Assembly (NCBI RefSeq): GCF_013374095.1 | Contig: NZ_AP022672.1 | Coordinates: 372,001-436,000 of the forward strand | Reading direction: 5' to 3' | From: Sphingomonas sp. HMP6 | GTDB taxonomy: Bacteria; Pseudomonadota; Alphaproteobacteria; Sphingomonadales; Sphingomonadaceae | Length of the DNA: 64,000 nucleotides | Part shown: positions 49,298 through 59,559 of the stretch, in pieces | How the letters are laid out: every line of letters starts with the position of its first letter | Numbering within the stretch: position 1 is the stretch's first letter | Translations under genes and position numbers: made by a program | Notes under the pieces: model-generated | Databases searched by the model: none | The model's input: the letters and a program-made list of their open reading frames with translations, nothing else | What the model was told of the DNA's origin: nothing

Positions 49298-49765
49298 CTA
49301 AAGGCTGATCGGGCGACCCGCGTCGGCGAAGGACTGCGCCAGCAGCGTCATGCTCGCCAGCACGCCGTCCGGACGGCGCACGCCGATCAGGTCGCCGAGG
49401 AGTATTCGGGCGCTGTCGGGAGCGGTTTCGGCGCGGGCGAGGATCGTCAGGACCGTCGTTTCGGAACCCGTCATCCGCGCGCAGCAGCAGGGCGCGATCG
49501 TGATCGGGCACTGCGCGGCGTGGGCGAGATCGGCCATCATCGCGCGCATCAGCACCAGCGGGCGGCGGAAGCTACCGCCGAACGCCTGCATCAACATGGT
49601 CGAGGTGGCCGCGTCGTTCAGCCCGTGCGCGCCCATCCGGCGAAAGGCGAACAACGCGAGCCGAGCGTTGGCGTCGGCGGGCAGCGGACCCTGCAAACTT
49701 GCGGCGAGGGCGCTGGGATGCTGAGCCGGAGAGGGGGCGGGGGAGGGGGCAGGTGTGGTCGTCAT
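49298..49765 (-). CDS. Uncharacterised protein with a CCCAR motif (155 aa)
   Basis: Starts at ATG 49765 with a Thr/Pro/Ala-rich lead (TTTPAPSPAPSPAQ). The conserved-looking part is RLALFAFRRMGAHGLNDAAT, MMADLAHAAQCPITIAPCCC with ARMTGSETTVL, and a C-terminal LGVRRPDGVLASMTLLAQSF-like stretch. The clustered Cys residues might bind a metal. No signal or membrane segment is clear. I believe it is a sphingomonad-conserved family but cannot name a function. Convergent with the TPR gene; folC lies 68 nt to the right, upstream on the same strand. Confidence 0.65.
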   Translation of the reverse strand: MTTTPAPSPAPSPAQHPSALAASLQGPLPADANARLALFAFRRMGAHGLNDAATSTMLMQAFGGSFRRPLVLMRAMMADLAHAAQCPITIAPCCCARMTGSETTVLTILARAETAPDSARILLGDLIGVRRPDGVLASMTLLAQSFADAGRPISL

Positions 49766-49833
49766 GAGAGGATGCTCCGTTGCTGCGACGCATCCTCCAG
49801 TATCTGCTATTGCAAGTCAATCGCAATAACGGA

Positions 49834-51168
<1,335 letters not shown>

Positions 51169-51174
51169 CTTCTA

Positions 51175-51299
51175 CTCCCTCTCCCCTCTGGGGAGAGGGG
51201 TGGGGAGAGGGGCCGTGTTTGACGCGAACGTCCGAGTGACTTCCCCTCTCCCGCGCTTCGGCTTCGCCTCGCTTGCCCTCTCCCCTGAAGGGGAGAGGG
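51175..51299. repeat. Gene-free inverted pair, CCCTCTCCCC subtype
   Basis: The left unit 51175-51212 (CTCCCTCTCCCCTCTGGGGA with GAGGGGTGGGGAGAGGGG) and right unit with outer hairpin 51276-51299 (CCCTCTCCCCTGAAGGGGAG). It fills the accD-folC gap and provides the folC ribosome site. Confidence 0.8.
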
Positions 51300-51302
51300 A
51301 GA

Positions 51303-52160
51303 TTATGCGGCCTGCTTAACGCACAGATAATCGATCAACTTCGCCAGGGTGGCGCGCAGATCCTTACGGTGCTTCACCATGTCGATCATGCCGTGTTCGA
51401 GCAGATATTCGGCGCGCTGGAACCCCTCGGGCAGTTTCTCGCGGATCGTCTGTTCGATCACGCGTTGCCCGGCAAAGCCGATCAGCGCGCCGGGCTCCGC
51501 GATCTGCACGTCGCCGAGCATGGCATAACTTGCGGTCACGCCGCCAGTCGTCGGGTCGGTCAGCACGACGATATACGGCAGGCCGGCATCGTGGAGCATC
51601 GCGATCGCCACCGTCGAGCGCGGCATTTGCATCAGGCTGAGGATGCCCTCCTGCATCCGCGCGCCGCCGGCCGCGGTGAAGATGATGTAGGGGCAGGTCT
51701 CGCGGATCGCGGCCTCGACGCCGCGCACGAAGGCTTCGCCGACCGCGAGGCCCATCGATCCGCCCATGAAAGCGAAGTCCTGCACGCCGACGACGGCTTT
51801 CCGCCCCTCGATCTTGCCGATCGCGGTGATCAGCGCATCGCCTTCGGAGGTCGCAAGGCGCGCGGCCTTGATCCGGTCTGCATAACGCTTGGTATCGCGG
51901 AATTTGAGCGGGTCGTCGGGCACTTTCGCCAGCGGGACGATCGCATAGCTGCCGGGATCGAACACATATTCGAAGCGCTCAAGCGGGCCGATCCGCTCAT
52001 GATGGTCGCAATGCGGGCAGACGTGGAGATTATCCTCCAATTCCTTGCAGAACACCATTTGCCCGCAGCCCTTGCACTTGTGCCAGAGGTTGTCGGGCGT
52101 CTCTTTCTTGGCGGGGACGACGTAAGCGAGCGCGTTGCGGACGCTGGTGAGCCAGGTCAT
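51303..52160 (-). CDS. accD: Acetyl-CoA carboxylase carboxyltransferase beta subunit AccD
   Basis: 285 aa from ATG 52160. The N-terminal zinc ribbon uses [10 protein letters not shown] and CPHC. The carboxyltransferase domain has [39 protein letters not shown] and [19 protein letters not shown] (oxyanion-hole glycine motifs). With AccA it moves the carboxyl group from biotin to acetyl-CoA, the first step in fatty-acid synthesis. It overlaps the trpA stop by 4 nt, and the trpA-accD-folC order is common in alphaproteobacteria. Confidence 0.96.
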   Translation of the reverse strand: MTWLTSVRNALAYVVPAKKETPDNLWHKCKGCGQMVFCKELEDNLHVCPHCDHHERIGPLERFEYVFDPGSYAIVPLAKVPDDPLKFRDTKRYADRIKAARLATSEGDALITAIGKIEGRKAVVGVQDFAFMGGSMGLAVGEAFVRGVEAAIRETCPYIIFTAAGGARMQEGILSLMQMPRSTVAIAMLHDAGLPYIVVLTDPTTGGVTASYAMLGDVQIAEPGALIGFAGQRVIEQTIREKLPEGFQRAEYLLEHGMIDMVKHRKDLRATLAKLIDYLCVKQAA

Positions 52161-52951
52161 GCGGCTTCCTTGGTTGCGGCGTGGATCGCCGTCGCGAGGG
52201 ACTGGATATAAGCGCGGACATAGGCCGGTGCAGCGGCGCCGTGCGTGGCGACCAGATCGACGATCGCCGAGCCGACCACGACGCCGTCCGCCACGCGGGC
52301 GATCTGCGCCGCCTGTTCGGGCGTGCGGATGCCGAAGCCGACCGCGACGGGCAAGTCGGTGTGCGCTTTCAGGCGCGCGACGGCCTCGTCGATCGAGGTT
52401 TGCGCGGCCTGTTGCAGGCCGGTGATGCCCGCGACCGAGACGTAATAGAGGAACCCGCTTGCGCCATCGAGCACGGTCGGCAGGCGCGCGGCGTCTGTGG
52501 TCGGGGTGGCGAGGCGGATCGGGTCGATCCCGACCGCGCGGAGCGCGGGGCCGAGTTCGGGGTCTTCCTCGGGCGGGATGTCGACGCAGATGACGCCGTC
52601 GACGCCCGCTTCCTTGGCGGCGGCGGCGAACCATTCGGGGCCGCGGATCGTCATCGGGTTGGCATAGCCCATCAGCACCAGCGGTACGTCCGGGTGGCGG
52701 TGGCGGAAGGCCTTGGCGATGCGCAGGATGTCGGCGGTCTTGGTACCCGCGAGGAGGCTGCGGATGTTCGCGGCCTGGATCGCGGGGCCATCGGCCATCG
52801 GATCGGTGAAGGGCATACCAAGCTCGATCACGTCCGCGCCGCCCTCGACCAGCGCGTCGAGGATGTCTGCGGTCGGGCCGTCACCCGCGGTGACGAAGGT
52901 TACGAGCGCGGGATGGGGCTTGGCGAAGGCGCTGGCTAGGCGGGGACTCAC
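52157..52951 (-). CDS. trpA: Tryptophan synthase alpha subunit TrpA
   Basis: 264 aa from GTG 52951. Catalytic residues are the Glu in [19 protein letters not shown] and the Asp in [14 protein letters not shown]; the phosphate-binding loop [19 protein letters not shown] is present. It cleaves indole-3-glycerol phosphate to indole passed to TrpB. The frame is open upstream to 53056, but that part is translated repeat (HPQPLPRAGGE); the GGAGGGGAG of that repeat, 3-7 nt before the GTG, is the ribosome site. ATGA overlap with accD. Confidence 0.95.
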   Translation of the reverse strand: MSPRLASAFAKPHPALVTFVTAGDGPTADILDALVEGGADVIELGMPFTDPMADGPAIQAANIRSLLAGTKTADILRIAKAFRHRHPDVPLVLMGYANPMTIRGPEWFAAAAKEAGVDGVICVDIPPEEDPELGPALRAVGIDPIRLATPTTDAARLPTVLDGASGFLYYVSVAGITGLQQAAQTSIDEAVARLKAHTDLPVAVGFGIRTPEQAAQIARVADGVVVGSAIVDLVATHGAAAPAYVRAYIQSLATAIHAATKEAA

Positions 52952-52954
52952 TTG

Positions 52955-53066
52955 CTCCCCTCCCGCTCGCGGGAGGGGCTGGGGGTGGGCGCGCGCTCTA
53001 TTGCAGTCGCTGCCGCTGATGTCTGGCCGGGAGCCCACCCCCGGCCCCTCCCGCAAGCGGGAGGGG
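52955..53066. repeat. Gene-free inverted pair between trpB and trpA
   Basis: Left unit 52955-52991 (CTCCCCTCCCGCTCGCGGGA, GGGGCTGGGGGTGGGC) and right unit 53031-53066 in opposite orientation. Loop and tail are close to the copy in carA. It supplies the trpA ribosome site. Confidence 0.85.
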
Positions 53067-53081
53067 GGAAGAAAAGGAGGC

Positions 53082-54311
53082 TCATATCTTGACCCCCAGC
53101 GCTTCCGCCACCGTGAAGATGTCCTTGTCCCCGCGCCCGCACAAATTGGCGAGGATGATCTGGTCGCGGTCCATTTCGCGCGCGCGGGTCGCCACCGCCG
53201 CGATGGCGTGGGCGGGTTCCAAAGCGGGGATGATGCCCTCGGTCCGGCACAGCAATTGGAACGCGTCGAGCGCTTCGGTGTCGGTTACGCTGGTATATTC
53301 CACGCGGCCGATCGAATGCAGCCAGCTATGCTCCGGCCCGATGCCGGGATAATCCAAGCCCGCCGAGATCGAATGCGCCTCGGTGATTTGGCCGTCTTCG
53401 TCCTGCAGCAGGTACGTCTTGTTGCCGTGCAGGATGCCGGGGGAACCGCCCGCGAGGCTGGCCGCATGTTCCTTGTCGAGCCCGCGCCCGGCCGCCTCGA
53501 CGCCGAGCATCATCACGTCGCCATCGTCAAGGAAGGGGTGGAACAGCCCGATCGCATTCGACCCGCCACCGATCGCGGCGACGAGCAGATCCGGCAGGCG
53601 GTTGATCCGTGACAGCATCTGCGCGCGCGCTTCCTTGCCGATCACGCTTTGGAAATCGCGGACCATTTCAGGATAGGGGTGCGGGCCGGCGGCGGTGCCG
53701 ATGATGTAGAACGTGTCATGCACATTGGCGACCCAGTCGCGCATGCCCTCGTTCATCGCATCCTTGAGCGAATGCGATCCGCTGGTGACGGGGCGGACTT
53801 CGGCGCCGAGCAATTTCATGCGGAAAACGTTCGGCGCCTGCCGCTCGATATCCTTCGCGCCCATGTAGATGATGCAGGGCAGGCCGAAGCGCGCGCAGAC
53901 GGTCGCGGTGGCAACACCGTGCTGGCCTGCGCCGGTCTCGGCGATGATGCGCGTCTTGCCCATGCGGATCGCGAGCAGGATCTGCCCGATGCAATTGTTG
54001 ATCTTGTGCGCGCCGGTATGGTTCAGCTCGTCACGCTTGAACCAAATCTCTGCGCCTTTTCCGTCGGGGGCGGATTCGCGCAGCGCGTCGGTCAGGCGTT
54101 CGGCGTAATACAGCGGGCTGGGGCGGCCGACATAATGTTCGAGCAGATCGTCGAACTGCGCCTTGAATGCTGGATCGGCCTTGGCATCGCGGTAGGCGGC
54201 GTCGAGTTCGAGCACGAGCGGCATCAGCGTCTCGGCGACATAGCGCCCGCCGAATGCGCCGAAATGGCCACGGTCGTCGGGTTGCGTGCGGAAGGAATTT
54301 GGAGCGTTCAT
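53082..54311 (-). CDS. trpB: Tryptophan synthase beta subunit TrpB
   Basis: 409 aa. The PLP-binding lysine is in [19 protein letters not shown], the glycine-rich phosphate loop is [17 protein letters not shown], and the monovalent cation region is typical ([23 protein letters not shown] [12 protein letters not shown]). [15 protein letters not shown] opens the protein. It condenses indole with serine to tryptophan. Upstream of trpA with a repeat pair in the gap. Confidence 0.97.
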   Translation of the reverse strand: MNAPNSFRTQPDDRGHFGAFGGRYVAETLMPLVLELDAAYRDAKADPAFKAQFDDLLEHYVGRPSPLYYAERLTDALRESAPDGKGAEIWFKRDELNHTGAHKINNCIGQILLAIRMGKTRIIAETGAGQHGVATATVCARFGLPCIIYMGAKDIERQAPNVFRMKLLGAEVRPVTSGSHSLKDAMNEGMRDWVANVHDTFYIIGTAAGPHPYPEMVRDFQSVIGKEARAQMLSRINRLPDLLVAAIGGGSNAIGLFHPFLDDGDVMMLGVEAAGRGLDKEHAASLAGGSPGILHGNKTYLLQDEDGQITEAHSISAGLDYPGIGPEHSWLHSIGRVEYTSVTDTEALDAFQLLCRTEGIIPALEPAHAIAAVATRAREMDRDQIILANLCGRGDKDIFTVAEALGVKI

Positions 54312-54345
54312 GGCTTGGCTTTAGCATGTAAGCCGCGCCAGCCAA

Positions 54346-54447
54346 CCCCGTTCGCCCTGAGCCTGTCGAAGGGCTGCTCGCAACGGGCGATCGGCGTGAG
54401 GCGAGCAGTACTTCGACAGCCCCGGATCAAGTCCGGGGCCGAACGGG
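54346..54447. repeat. Nested inverted repeat between trpF and trpB
   Basis: CCCGTTCGCCCTGAGCCTGT at the left and CGAACGGG at the right close the element. The inner right part has CCCCGGATCAAGTCCGGGG (a palindrome) and CTTCGACAG pairing with CTGTCGAAG. It fills nearly all of the 137-nt trpF-trpB gap. Confidence 0.75.
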
Positions 54448-54448
54448 T

Positions 54449-55087
54449 TTAGAGGTCGTTCACCGCCCTCAAGAACGCGCCGATCTTCGCCGCATCCTTG
54501 ATCCCCAGCGCGCTTTCTACACCCGACGATACATCGACCACCGTCGCGCCCGTCGTCCGCACCGCCTCCACGACATTCATCGGATCGAGCCCGCCCGACA
54601 GCGCCCAGGGGAGCGGATGGCGAAACCCGTCGAGCAAGCGCCAGTCGAAACGGACGCCCATCCCGCCGGGAAGTGCTGCGCCGGGCGGGGTCTTGGCATC
54701 GTACAGGATCTTGTCGGCAACCCCGGTGTAGGTCAGCGCCGCATCAAGATCGCCGCGCGTCCGCACCGCGACCGCGATCCAGACGGCCAGGCCGGTGCGC
54801 GCCTTGATCGCGGCGGCACGATCGGGCGGCGTGTCATGGAGTTGGAGGATGTCGAGATGCCCGGCGGCAACCGCGCGCTCGATCGTCGCGTCATCGGGAT
54901 TCACGAACACGCCGACGCGCTGGACATGCCCCGGCACGCGCGCGGCGAGTTGCGCGGCCCGGGTTTGGGAGAGGTTGCGCGGGGAGGGGGGGAAGAACAC
55001 CAACCCGACATGGCTCGCCCTGCCGGCGATCGCGGCGTCGAGCGTTTCTGGCGTGGACAGGCCGCAGATTTTGGCGGTGACGTGCAT
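54449..55087 (-). CDS. trpF: Phosphoribosylanthranilate isomerase TrpF
   Basis: 212 aa from ATG 55087 with GAGAG upstream. The TIM-barrel starts VTAKICGLSTPETLDAAI with the catalytic Cys in KICG. HVGLVFFPPSPRNLS, VGVFVNPDDATIERAV, LQLHD and the late WALSGGLDPMNVVEAV and VDVSSGVESALGIKD match the family, with the catalytic Asp in DVSSGVE. It isomerises PRA to CdRP in tryptophan synthesis. The longer frame to 55255 is ignored. Confidence 0.95.
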   Translation of the reverse strand: MHVTAKICGLSTPETLDAAIAGRASHVGLVFFPPSPRNLSQTRAAQLAARVPGHVQRVGVFVNPDDATIERAVAAGHLDILQLHDTPPDRAAAIKARTGLAVWIAVAVRTRGDLDAALTYTGVADKILYDAKTPPGAALPGGMGVRFDWRLLDGFRHPLPWALSGGLDPMNVVEAVRTTGATVVDVSSGVESALGIKDAAKIGAFLRAVNDL

Positions 55088-55160
55088 GGCAGTTCTCTCG
55101 CGCTTTGGGTGCGCGAACGCAAGGTTCGCTGCGCTTACAGCTCCACCGGGGTGGAGCCGG

Positions 55161-55835
55161 TCAGAGGGTCGCTTCGATTTCCCGCGCGGCGACATCCGGG
55201 TCTGGCGCTTGCGTGATCGGGCGGCCGATGACGAGGATCGACGCGCCCGCATCAAGTGCCGCGCGTGGCGTCACGACGCGCTTCTGATCGCCGACGACGC
55301 CGCCGGCCGGGCGGACGCCGGGGACGACGAAGAAGCCCTTGGGCCAGAGCTTGTGCGCGGCGGCGACTTCCTCACCCGAGCAGACCACGCCGTCGACGCC
55401 AGCTTCCTTCGCCAATTCGGTGAGGCGCAGCACCTGGTCGTGCGCGCTGTTCACGCAGCCGATCGAGGCGAGATCGGTGCCGTCGAGGCTGGTGAGCGTC
55501 GTCACCGCGACCACCTTGGTGCCGAGCGGGGCGGCAGCCTTGGCATCCTCCAGCATCGCGCGGCCCCCGGCGGCGTGGACGGTCAGGATCGCCGGATCGA
55601 GCCCGCGCAGCGCCATGATCGCCTTGGCGACGGTGTTGGGGATGTCGTGCAGCTTCAGATCGAGAAAGATCGGCAAGTCGAGTTCCGCCATCTCACGCAC
55701 GCCGCTGCGACCGTTCGCCATGAAGAATTCGAGACCAAGTTTGATCCCGCCGACATGGTGTCGAACCTTGCTGGCAAGCGCGCGCGCCTTGGCGAGATCG
55801 GGCGTGTCGAGCGCGACGAACAGACGGTTGCTCAT
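55161..55835 (-). CDS. pyrF: Orotidine-5-phosphate decarboxylase PyrF
   Basis: 224 aa from ATG 55835, overlapping the lapA-like stop by ATGA. The active-site tetrad is in DLPIFLDLKLHDIPNTV (DxKxxD), with VTVHAAGGRAML, VAVTTLTSLDG and the late FVVPGVRPAGGVVGDQKRV and GASILVIGRPITQAPDP completing the phosphate-binding site. It makes UMP from OMP, so it joins pyrimidine synthesis with the carAB products elsewhere in the window. Confidence 0.96.
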   Translation of the reverse strand: MSNRLFVALDTPDLAKARALASKVRHHVGGIKLGLEFFMANGRSGVREMAELDLPIFLDLKLHDIPNTVAKAIMALRGLDPAILTVHAAGGRAMLEDAKAAAPLGTKVVAVTTLTSLDGTDLASIGCVNSAHDQVLRLTELAKEAGVDGVVCSGEEVAAAHKLWPKGFFVVPGVRPAGGVVGDQKRVVTPRAALDAGASILVIGRPITQAPDPDVAAREIEATL

Positions 55836-56161
55836 ATCCGGTCGTCCGGTTGCGCGGGCACCACGACCGGATCGGATGCGGTCTGTAGCGAAGAGGGCGG
55901 CGGCGCCATCGCGGTGCGCATGTCGGCCAGCGTTCGCTCGGCCGTTATCAGCCGGTTGCGTAGCCGCCACCGCAACGTCGAATGCCACGCGATCGTCGGG
56001 ACGAGCCCAGCCAGAAAGGTGAGCAGCAACAGCAGCGGCAGGTTGATCAACGCGTCCATCCCGCCCCACAAATGGATCGTCACGCTGCTCCAGTTCCCCA
56101 ACGTAAAGATCGCCGCGATGAAGGCGAGCAGGCACCAGAACAGGATTTTCAGGAATTGCAT
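55832..56161 (-). CDS. lapA: LapA/DUF1049-type membrane protein
   Basis: 109 aa. Two membrane helices (KILFWCLLAFIAAIFTLGNW and INLPLLLLLTFLAGLVPTIA) joined by the VTIHLWGG segment, then a basic cytoplasmic coiled region (RWRLRNRLITAERTLADMRT). This is the lipopolysaccharide assembly protein A/DUF1049 plan. A role in LPS transport or regulation is known for E. coli LapA; here it is inferred from the domain only. It leads the run into pyrF and trpF. Confidence 0.75.
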   Translation of the reverse strand: MQFLKILFWCLLAFIAAIFTLGNWSSVTIHLWGGMDALINLPLLLLLTFLAGLVPTIAWHSTLRWRLRNRLITAERTLADMRTAMAPPPSSLQTASDPVVVPAQPDDRI

Positions 56162-56212
56162 GCGGCGAGGTTAGTGCGATCGCGTTACGATTGCCAGTGC
56201 GCTCGCTCCTTT

Positions 56213-56241
56213 AGCCCCTCATCTTTAGGGGAGGGGGGCTA
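56213..56241. repeat. Hairpin at the end of the patatin gene
   Basis: TAGCCCCTCATCTTTAGGGG then AGGGGGGCTA; AGCCCC and GGGGCT close the stem. Single unit of the CCCCT/AGGGG family, overlapping the patatin stop. Confidence 0.6.
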
Positions 56242-58530
56242 CCCAATTTCCCGCCGCAGCGTTTCGAACAGTCCCGGAATCATCGTCAACTTGCCCTGTT
56301 CCTCCTCGAGGATCGCCAGGAATGCCGCACGCTTGATCTCGGCAGTGCGGCCGGGTTTCAGCCGCATCGTCGGGTCAAGCGCGGACAGGACGATATCGAT
56401 CATCCGCTCGGCCCCGTGGAGGCGGCCCCAGAGATAGTCATTCTCGCGATACGCGCGGCTGAAGAACGCGCCGAAGCTGTTGAACTGAATGCCTTTCAGT
56501 GTGGCGGCGGCACCCCCGCTGCGGATGCTGATCGCATCGTCGGGAGCGATGCGGTCGACCTTGATCGCGTCATATTCGTCGAGCCCGTCGCCTTGCAGCA
56601 GCGGCAAGGTGGCGACATCGAAATAGGGAAAACCGAGATAGCTCAGCAGGATCGGCCGCTTCACCTCACGGGCCAGCCCGGCGAAGGCGGTGGCGAGCCT
56701 TTCCTCGGTGCGCTCGTCGAGCGTCTCCAAATCCAGCGCCGCGCCGAGTTTGTCGAGCAACGGCCCGGCGTCGCCGCGCAGCAGCCGCACGTCCTTGCGC
56801 AACGCGGCGTAGCGATCGGTGCGCTTGCATTCCAGATAGTCGGCCAGGCTCAGATAGATTGCGTCGCGGATCGGCGCGAGTTCGGCCTCGGGCTGGTCGC
56901 CTTCGAGATCGGTGATGCGGCGTGCCAGCAACCGCAAACGGCGCAATCGAAAGCCGAGATCGAAGGTGCGCAGAAAGGCGATCGTCGTGGCGCTCGCACC
57001 ACCGGCAAAGCTGGGCTTCATGTCGTCAAAGCCGCGCGCGGTGACGGCGGCGGCAATGTGCGCGCGAATCCCGCGCCAGCGCTGCGGCCCCGGTTCGCCG
57101 CCGGCATGATGGAGCAGGTCGGCGATCGTCTCGACCACGCCGGTGATCTTCAAATGCCCATACGCGGCATAACCATAGCCAGCACTTTTCGCCGCCGCCG
57201 CTTGCGCGCGTTGCCGCCACGCCGTTAGCCGCGCTTGCGTCGGCGAATCGAGGAACAGCGTGTAGCCGAACAAATCCTCGACTTGCTTTTCGACCTCCGG
57301 GCGGATGCCGGCGATGATGGTACGCATCCGCTCGATTTGGCGCGAGCGCTCGGCGATCTCCTCGAGATTATCGCGAATCGGTTGCTGGCGCGGGAGTTCG
57401 GAAATCGCACCGATGATCGTCTGGAAGAAACCGGGTGCCTTGTCTGCGGTGTTGCCGAAGTGGATCGCGCCGCCGGGATGCGGATCGATATAAACGAAGC
57501 GCCGGTCGACCTGGCGGCGCGCGGGGCGTTCGCGCAACGCTTCGATCGCCGGGCGGAACGGCGCGTTGTTGAGCACCGATCCGTCGATCAGCACAGCACT
57601 CTCGGCGGCGTTCGCGGCGGCCTGACGGGGTAGAATGCGTTTCAGGAAAGCGGCGCGTTCTGCCCAGGGGCGCTTGCGCGCGATCAGTACGCGATCCAGC
57701 TCGCCGACCATGAAGGGCGGAAATGCGCCGGGGAAGCTCGACGTGGCGCGCGCCGCGAACGCCAATTCGGCGGGATGCGCGAGCGTTTCGCCGCTGGCGC
57801 CGTGATCACTGAACGGCACCACGACGCGGTGCTCGATCTCGACCACTTCGGGCGGGGAGTTGAGCGTCAGGCGTTCGGGATGGCCGCGAAAATCGGTGAC
57901 GGTGACGAACAGGTCGAGCGGCTGGCCGTCTGGCAGCAGCCGCGGTTCACGCGGCGCGGCGGCCATCGCGTCGAGCGCGTCTAAGATCATGCCGGTGAAG
58001 CGCTCGCCCCCGAACGGTGGTTCGAACCAGCGCGAGCGGATAAAATGCGACAGCTTGGCGCGGACTTCCTCGCGCGCGCCGGGCTCGACCGTCGCATCGA
58101 TCGTGTCGCGGCGTGCCGCCATCCACGCGAGCGGCAGCGCCCAGGCCTTGGAAAAGCGATGGCTCGGCGCTTGTTTCGGGTCGACCAGTGCCTCGATATC
58201 GGCCGAATCGAGCCACAGATCGGTCAACGGTTCGAGGCTCTGTCCGGTGCTGATCGCTTGCGCGAGGACGACGCCGTTGATTCCCCCGGCACTTGCCCCC
58301 GCGACGATATCGACGAGGACGCGCAGTCTCAGGCCGGTTTCCGCCTCGATTTCCTGAAACAGCGCGCGGTACACACCCTGGCTGCCCCCCGCCGGAGCGA
58401 CCCCGGCGTGGAACGCCTGACTTGCACGCGCCAGCCGCCAGATTTCCTTGGTGATGCCGTGCATGTAGACGGCAAGGCTGATCCCGCCATAGCAGACCAG
58501 CGCAAGGCGGAGTTCCTTCTCGCGGGTCAC
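56239..58530 (-). CDS. Patatin-like phospholipase with DUF3376-type C-terminal region
   Basis: 763 aa. The oxyanion loop is LALVCYGGISLAVYMHGI and the nucleophile elbow GASAG has Ser80. The catalytic Asp is in VLIDGSVLNNAPFRPAI. The long C-terminal part (residues ~350-760) with RFVYIDPHPGG, a PFSDHGASGETLAHPAELAFA lid and YLGFPYFDVATLPLLQGDGL is the DUF3376 arrangement of large bacterial patatins. It is expected to deacylate lipids. Seven nucleotides downstream of the EEP gene, so it could be the last gene of the adjacent cluster. Confidence 0.85.
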   Translation of the reverse strand: MTREKELRLALVCYGGISLAVYMHGITKEIWRLARASQAFHAGVAPAGGSQGVYRALFQEIEAETGLRLRVLVDIVAGASAGGINGVVLAQAISTGQSLEPLTDLWLDSADIEALVDPKQAPSHRFSKAWALPLAWMAARRDTIDATVEPGAREEVRAKLSHFIRSRWFEPPFGGERFTGMILDALDAMAAAPREPRLLPDGQPLDLFVTVTDFRGHPERLTLNSPPEVVEIEHRVVVPFSDHGASGETLAHPAELAFAARATSSFPGAFPPFMVGELDRVLIARKRPWAERAAFLKRILPRQAAANAAESAVLIDGSVLNNAPFRPAIEALRERPARRQVDRRFVYIDPHPGGAIHFGNTADKAPGFFQTIIGAISELPRQQPIRDNLEEIAERSRQIERMRTIIAGIRPEVEKQVEDLFGYTLFLDSPTQARLTAWRQRAQAAAAKSAGYGYAAYGHLKITGVVETIADLLHHAGGEPGPQRWRGIRAHIAAAVTARGFDDMKPSFAGGASATTIAFLRTFDLGFRLRRLRLLARRITDLEGDQPEAELAPIRDAIYLSLADYLECKRTDRYAALRKDVRLLRGDAGPLLDKLGAALDLETLDERTEERLATAFAGLAREVKRPILLSYLGFPYFDVATLPLLQGDGLDEYDAIKVDRIAPDDAISIRSGGAAATLKGIQFNSFGAFFSRAYRENDYLWGRLHGAERMIDIVLSALDPTMRLKPGRTAEIKRAAFLAILEEEQGKLTMIPGLFETLRREIG

Positions 58531-58537
58531 CGGCGTT

Positions 58538-59233
58538 TCATCCTAGCGGCTCCAGCACCGCCCAGATCGGCAAATGATCCGACGCGCGGCGGGCGACGGC
58601 GGTGGCGTGTACACCACAGTCGATCACGCGAAATCCGCGTGTGAAGATGCGGTCGAGCCGACCGATCGGACGGCGTGCGTGGAAGCTCGGGCCGGTGGCC
58701 ACGCTGGCGAAGTCGCGCCCGAAATCGCGCAGGCACCCCGCCTGGCGCGTCCATTCGTTGAGATCGCCCATCAGCACGGTGGGCAGCGGCGCGGCGCACG
58801 ATTCGACATGCGCCAGGATCGCACGCGCTTGCCGCCGCCGCCACAGGCCGGAAAGGTCAAGGTGCATGCCCACCACGCGAATGGGTGCCGAATCCACCAC
58901 CACATCGGCGCGAATCGCGCCGCGCGGCTCCAACGCGGGCAGATGCAACGCTGCGCTCGCTTCGACCGAACAGTTTTTGCGCACCAGCAAGGCATTGCCA
59001 TGCCACCCCATGTTGCCGCCATCATGCGCGATTGGCACCGCGTGCCACGGTGAATGATCGTCGAGCATGTGGTGCGGGATGATGCGCGTCTTTGCGCCGA
59101 ATCGCAGATCCGCCTCCTGCAGCGCGATGACGTCGCCCTGGATTTCCTCCAGCACGTCGAGGATGCGGCGCGGGTCGCGGCGCCGGTCGAGGCCGACGCC
59201 CTTGTGCATATTGTAGCTGACGACCTTAATCAC
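58538..59233 (-). CDS. Endonuclease/exonuclease/phosphatase family protein
   Basis: 231 aa. The EEP fold motifs are MIKVVSYNMHKGVG, VIALQEADLRFG (catalytic Glu), VVGMHLDLSGLWRRRQ, VLMGDLNEW (Asp/Asn) and the final ASDHLPIWAVLE (Asp-His). It likely hydrolyses a phosphodiester or phosphomonoester; substrates range from nucleic acid to lipids. It follows the second PqqD-like gene by 19 nt and precedes the patatin by 7 nt, all on the same strand, so it might be a lipid-acting pair beside the RiPP cluster. Confidence 0.88.
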   Translation of the reverse strand: MIKVVSYNMHKGVGLDRRRDPRRILDVLEEIQGDVIALQEADLRFGAKTRIIPHHMLDDHSPWHAVPIAHDGGNMGWHGNALLVRKNCSVEASAALHLPALEPRGAIRADVVVDSAPIRVVGMHLDLSGLWRRRQARAILAHVESCAAPLPTVLMGDLNEWTRQAGCLRDFGRDFASVATGPSFHARRPIGRLDRIFTRGFRVIDCGVHATAVARRASDHLPIWAVLEPLG

Positions 59234-59252
59234 CGGGTGGCCCCTACGGACG

Positions 59253-59537
59253 TCACGCGGTTTCGACCAGCCCGCGTCCCTGCAACGATTCGATCAGTTC
59301 GAGCACATCGACGCGGCACTGCTCCGCGGTCACATCGAACCGCTCGGTCAAATGCGCGACCATCGCGGCCAGCGTTTGCGGGCTTTCGACCAACTGCCAG
59401 ATACGCGCGGCCGATGCGTTGAGTTGATAGAAGGTGCCCGTCACGCTGTTGAGCACGATGCTTTCCCCATCGACATCGGCGGTGATGAGGTCGGGCCTGC
59501 GCCGGATGATGCTGTGGTCGTCGATCATGCTAGTCAT
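59253..59537 (-). CDS. PqqD-like protein (second RRE-type copy)
   Basis: 94 aa from ATG 59537, ATG 59528 is an alternative. The PqqD fold reads IIRRRPDLITADVDGESIVL, NSVTGTFYQLNASAARIWQL and the C-terminal helix bundle MVAHLTERFDVTAEQCRVDV with LELIESLQGRGLVE. PqqD-like proteins bind the leader of a peptide and deliver it to the modifying enzyme. It follows the cyclase gene by 22 nt. A second such protein (61449-61715) lies before the cyclase, which is unusual for a simple cluster. Confidence 0.85.
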   Translation of the reverse strand: MTSMIDDHSIIRRRPDLITADVDGESIVLNSVTGTFYQLNASAARIWQLVESPQTLAAMVAHLTERFDVTAEQCRVDVLELIESLQGRGLVETA

Positions 59538-59559
59538 CCGTCGATATCGTGCGCGCTCT

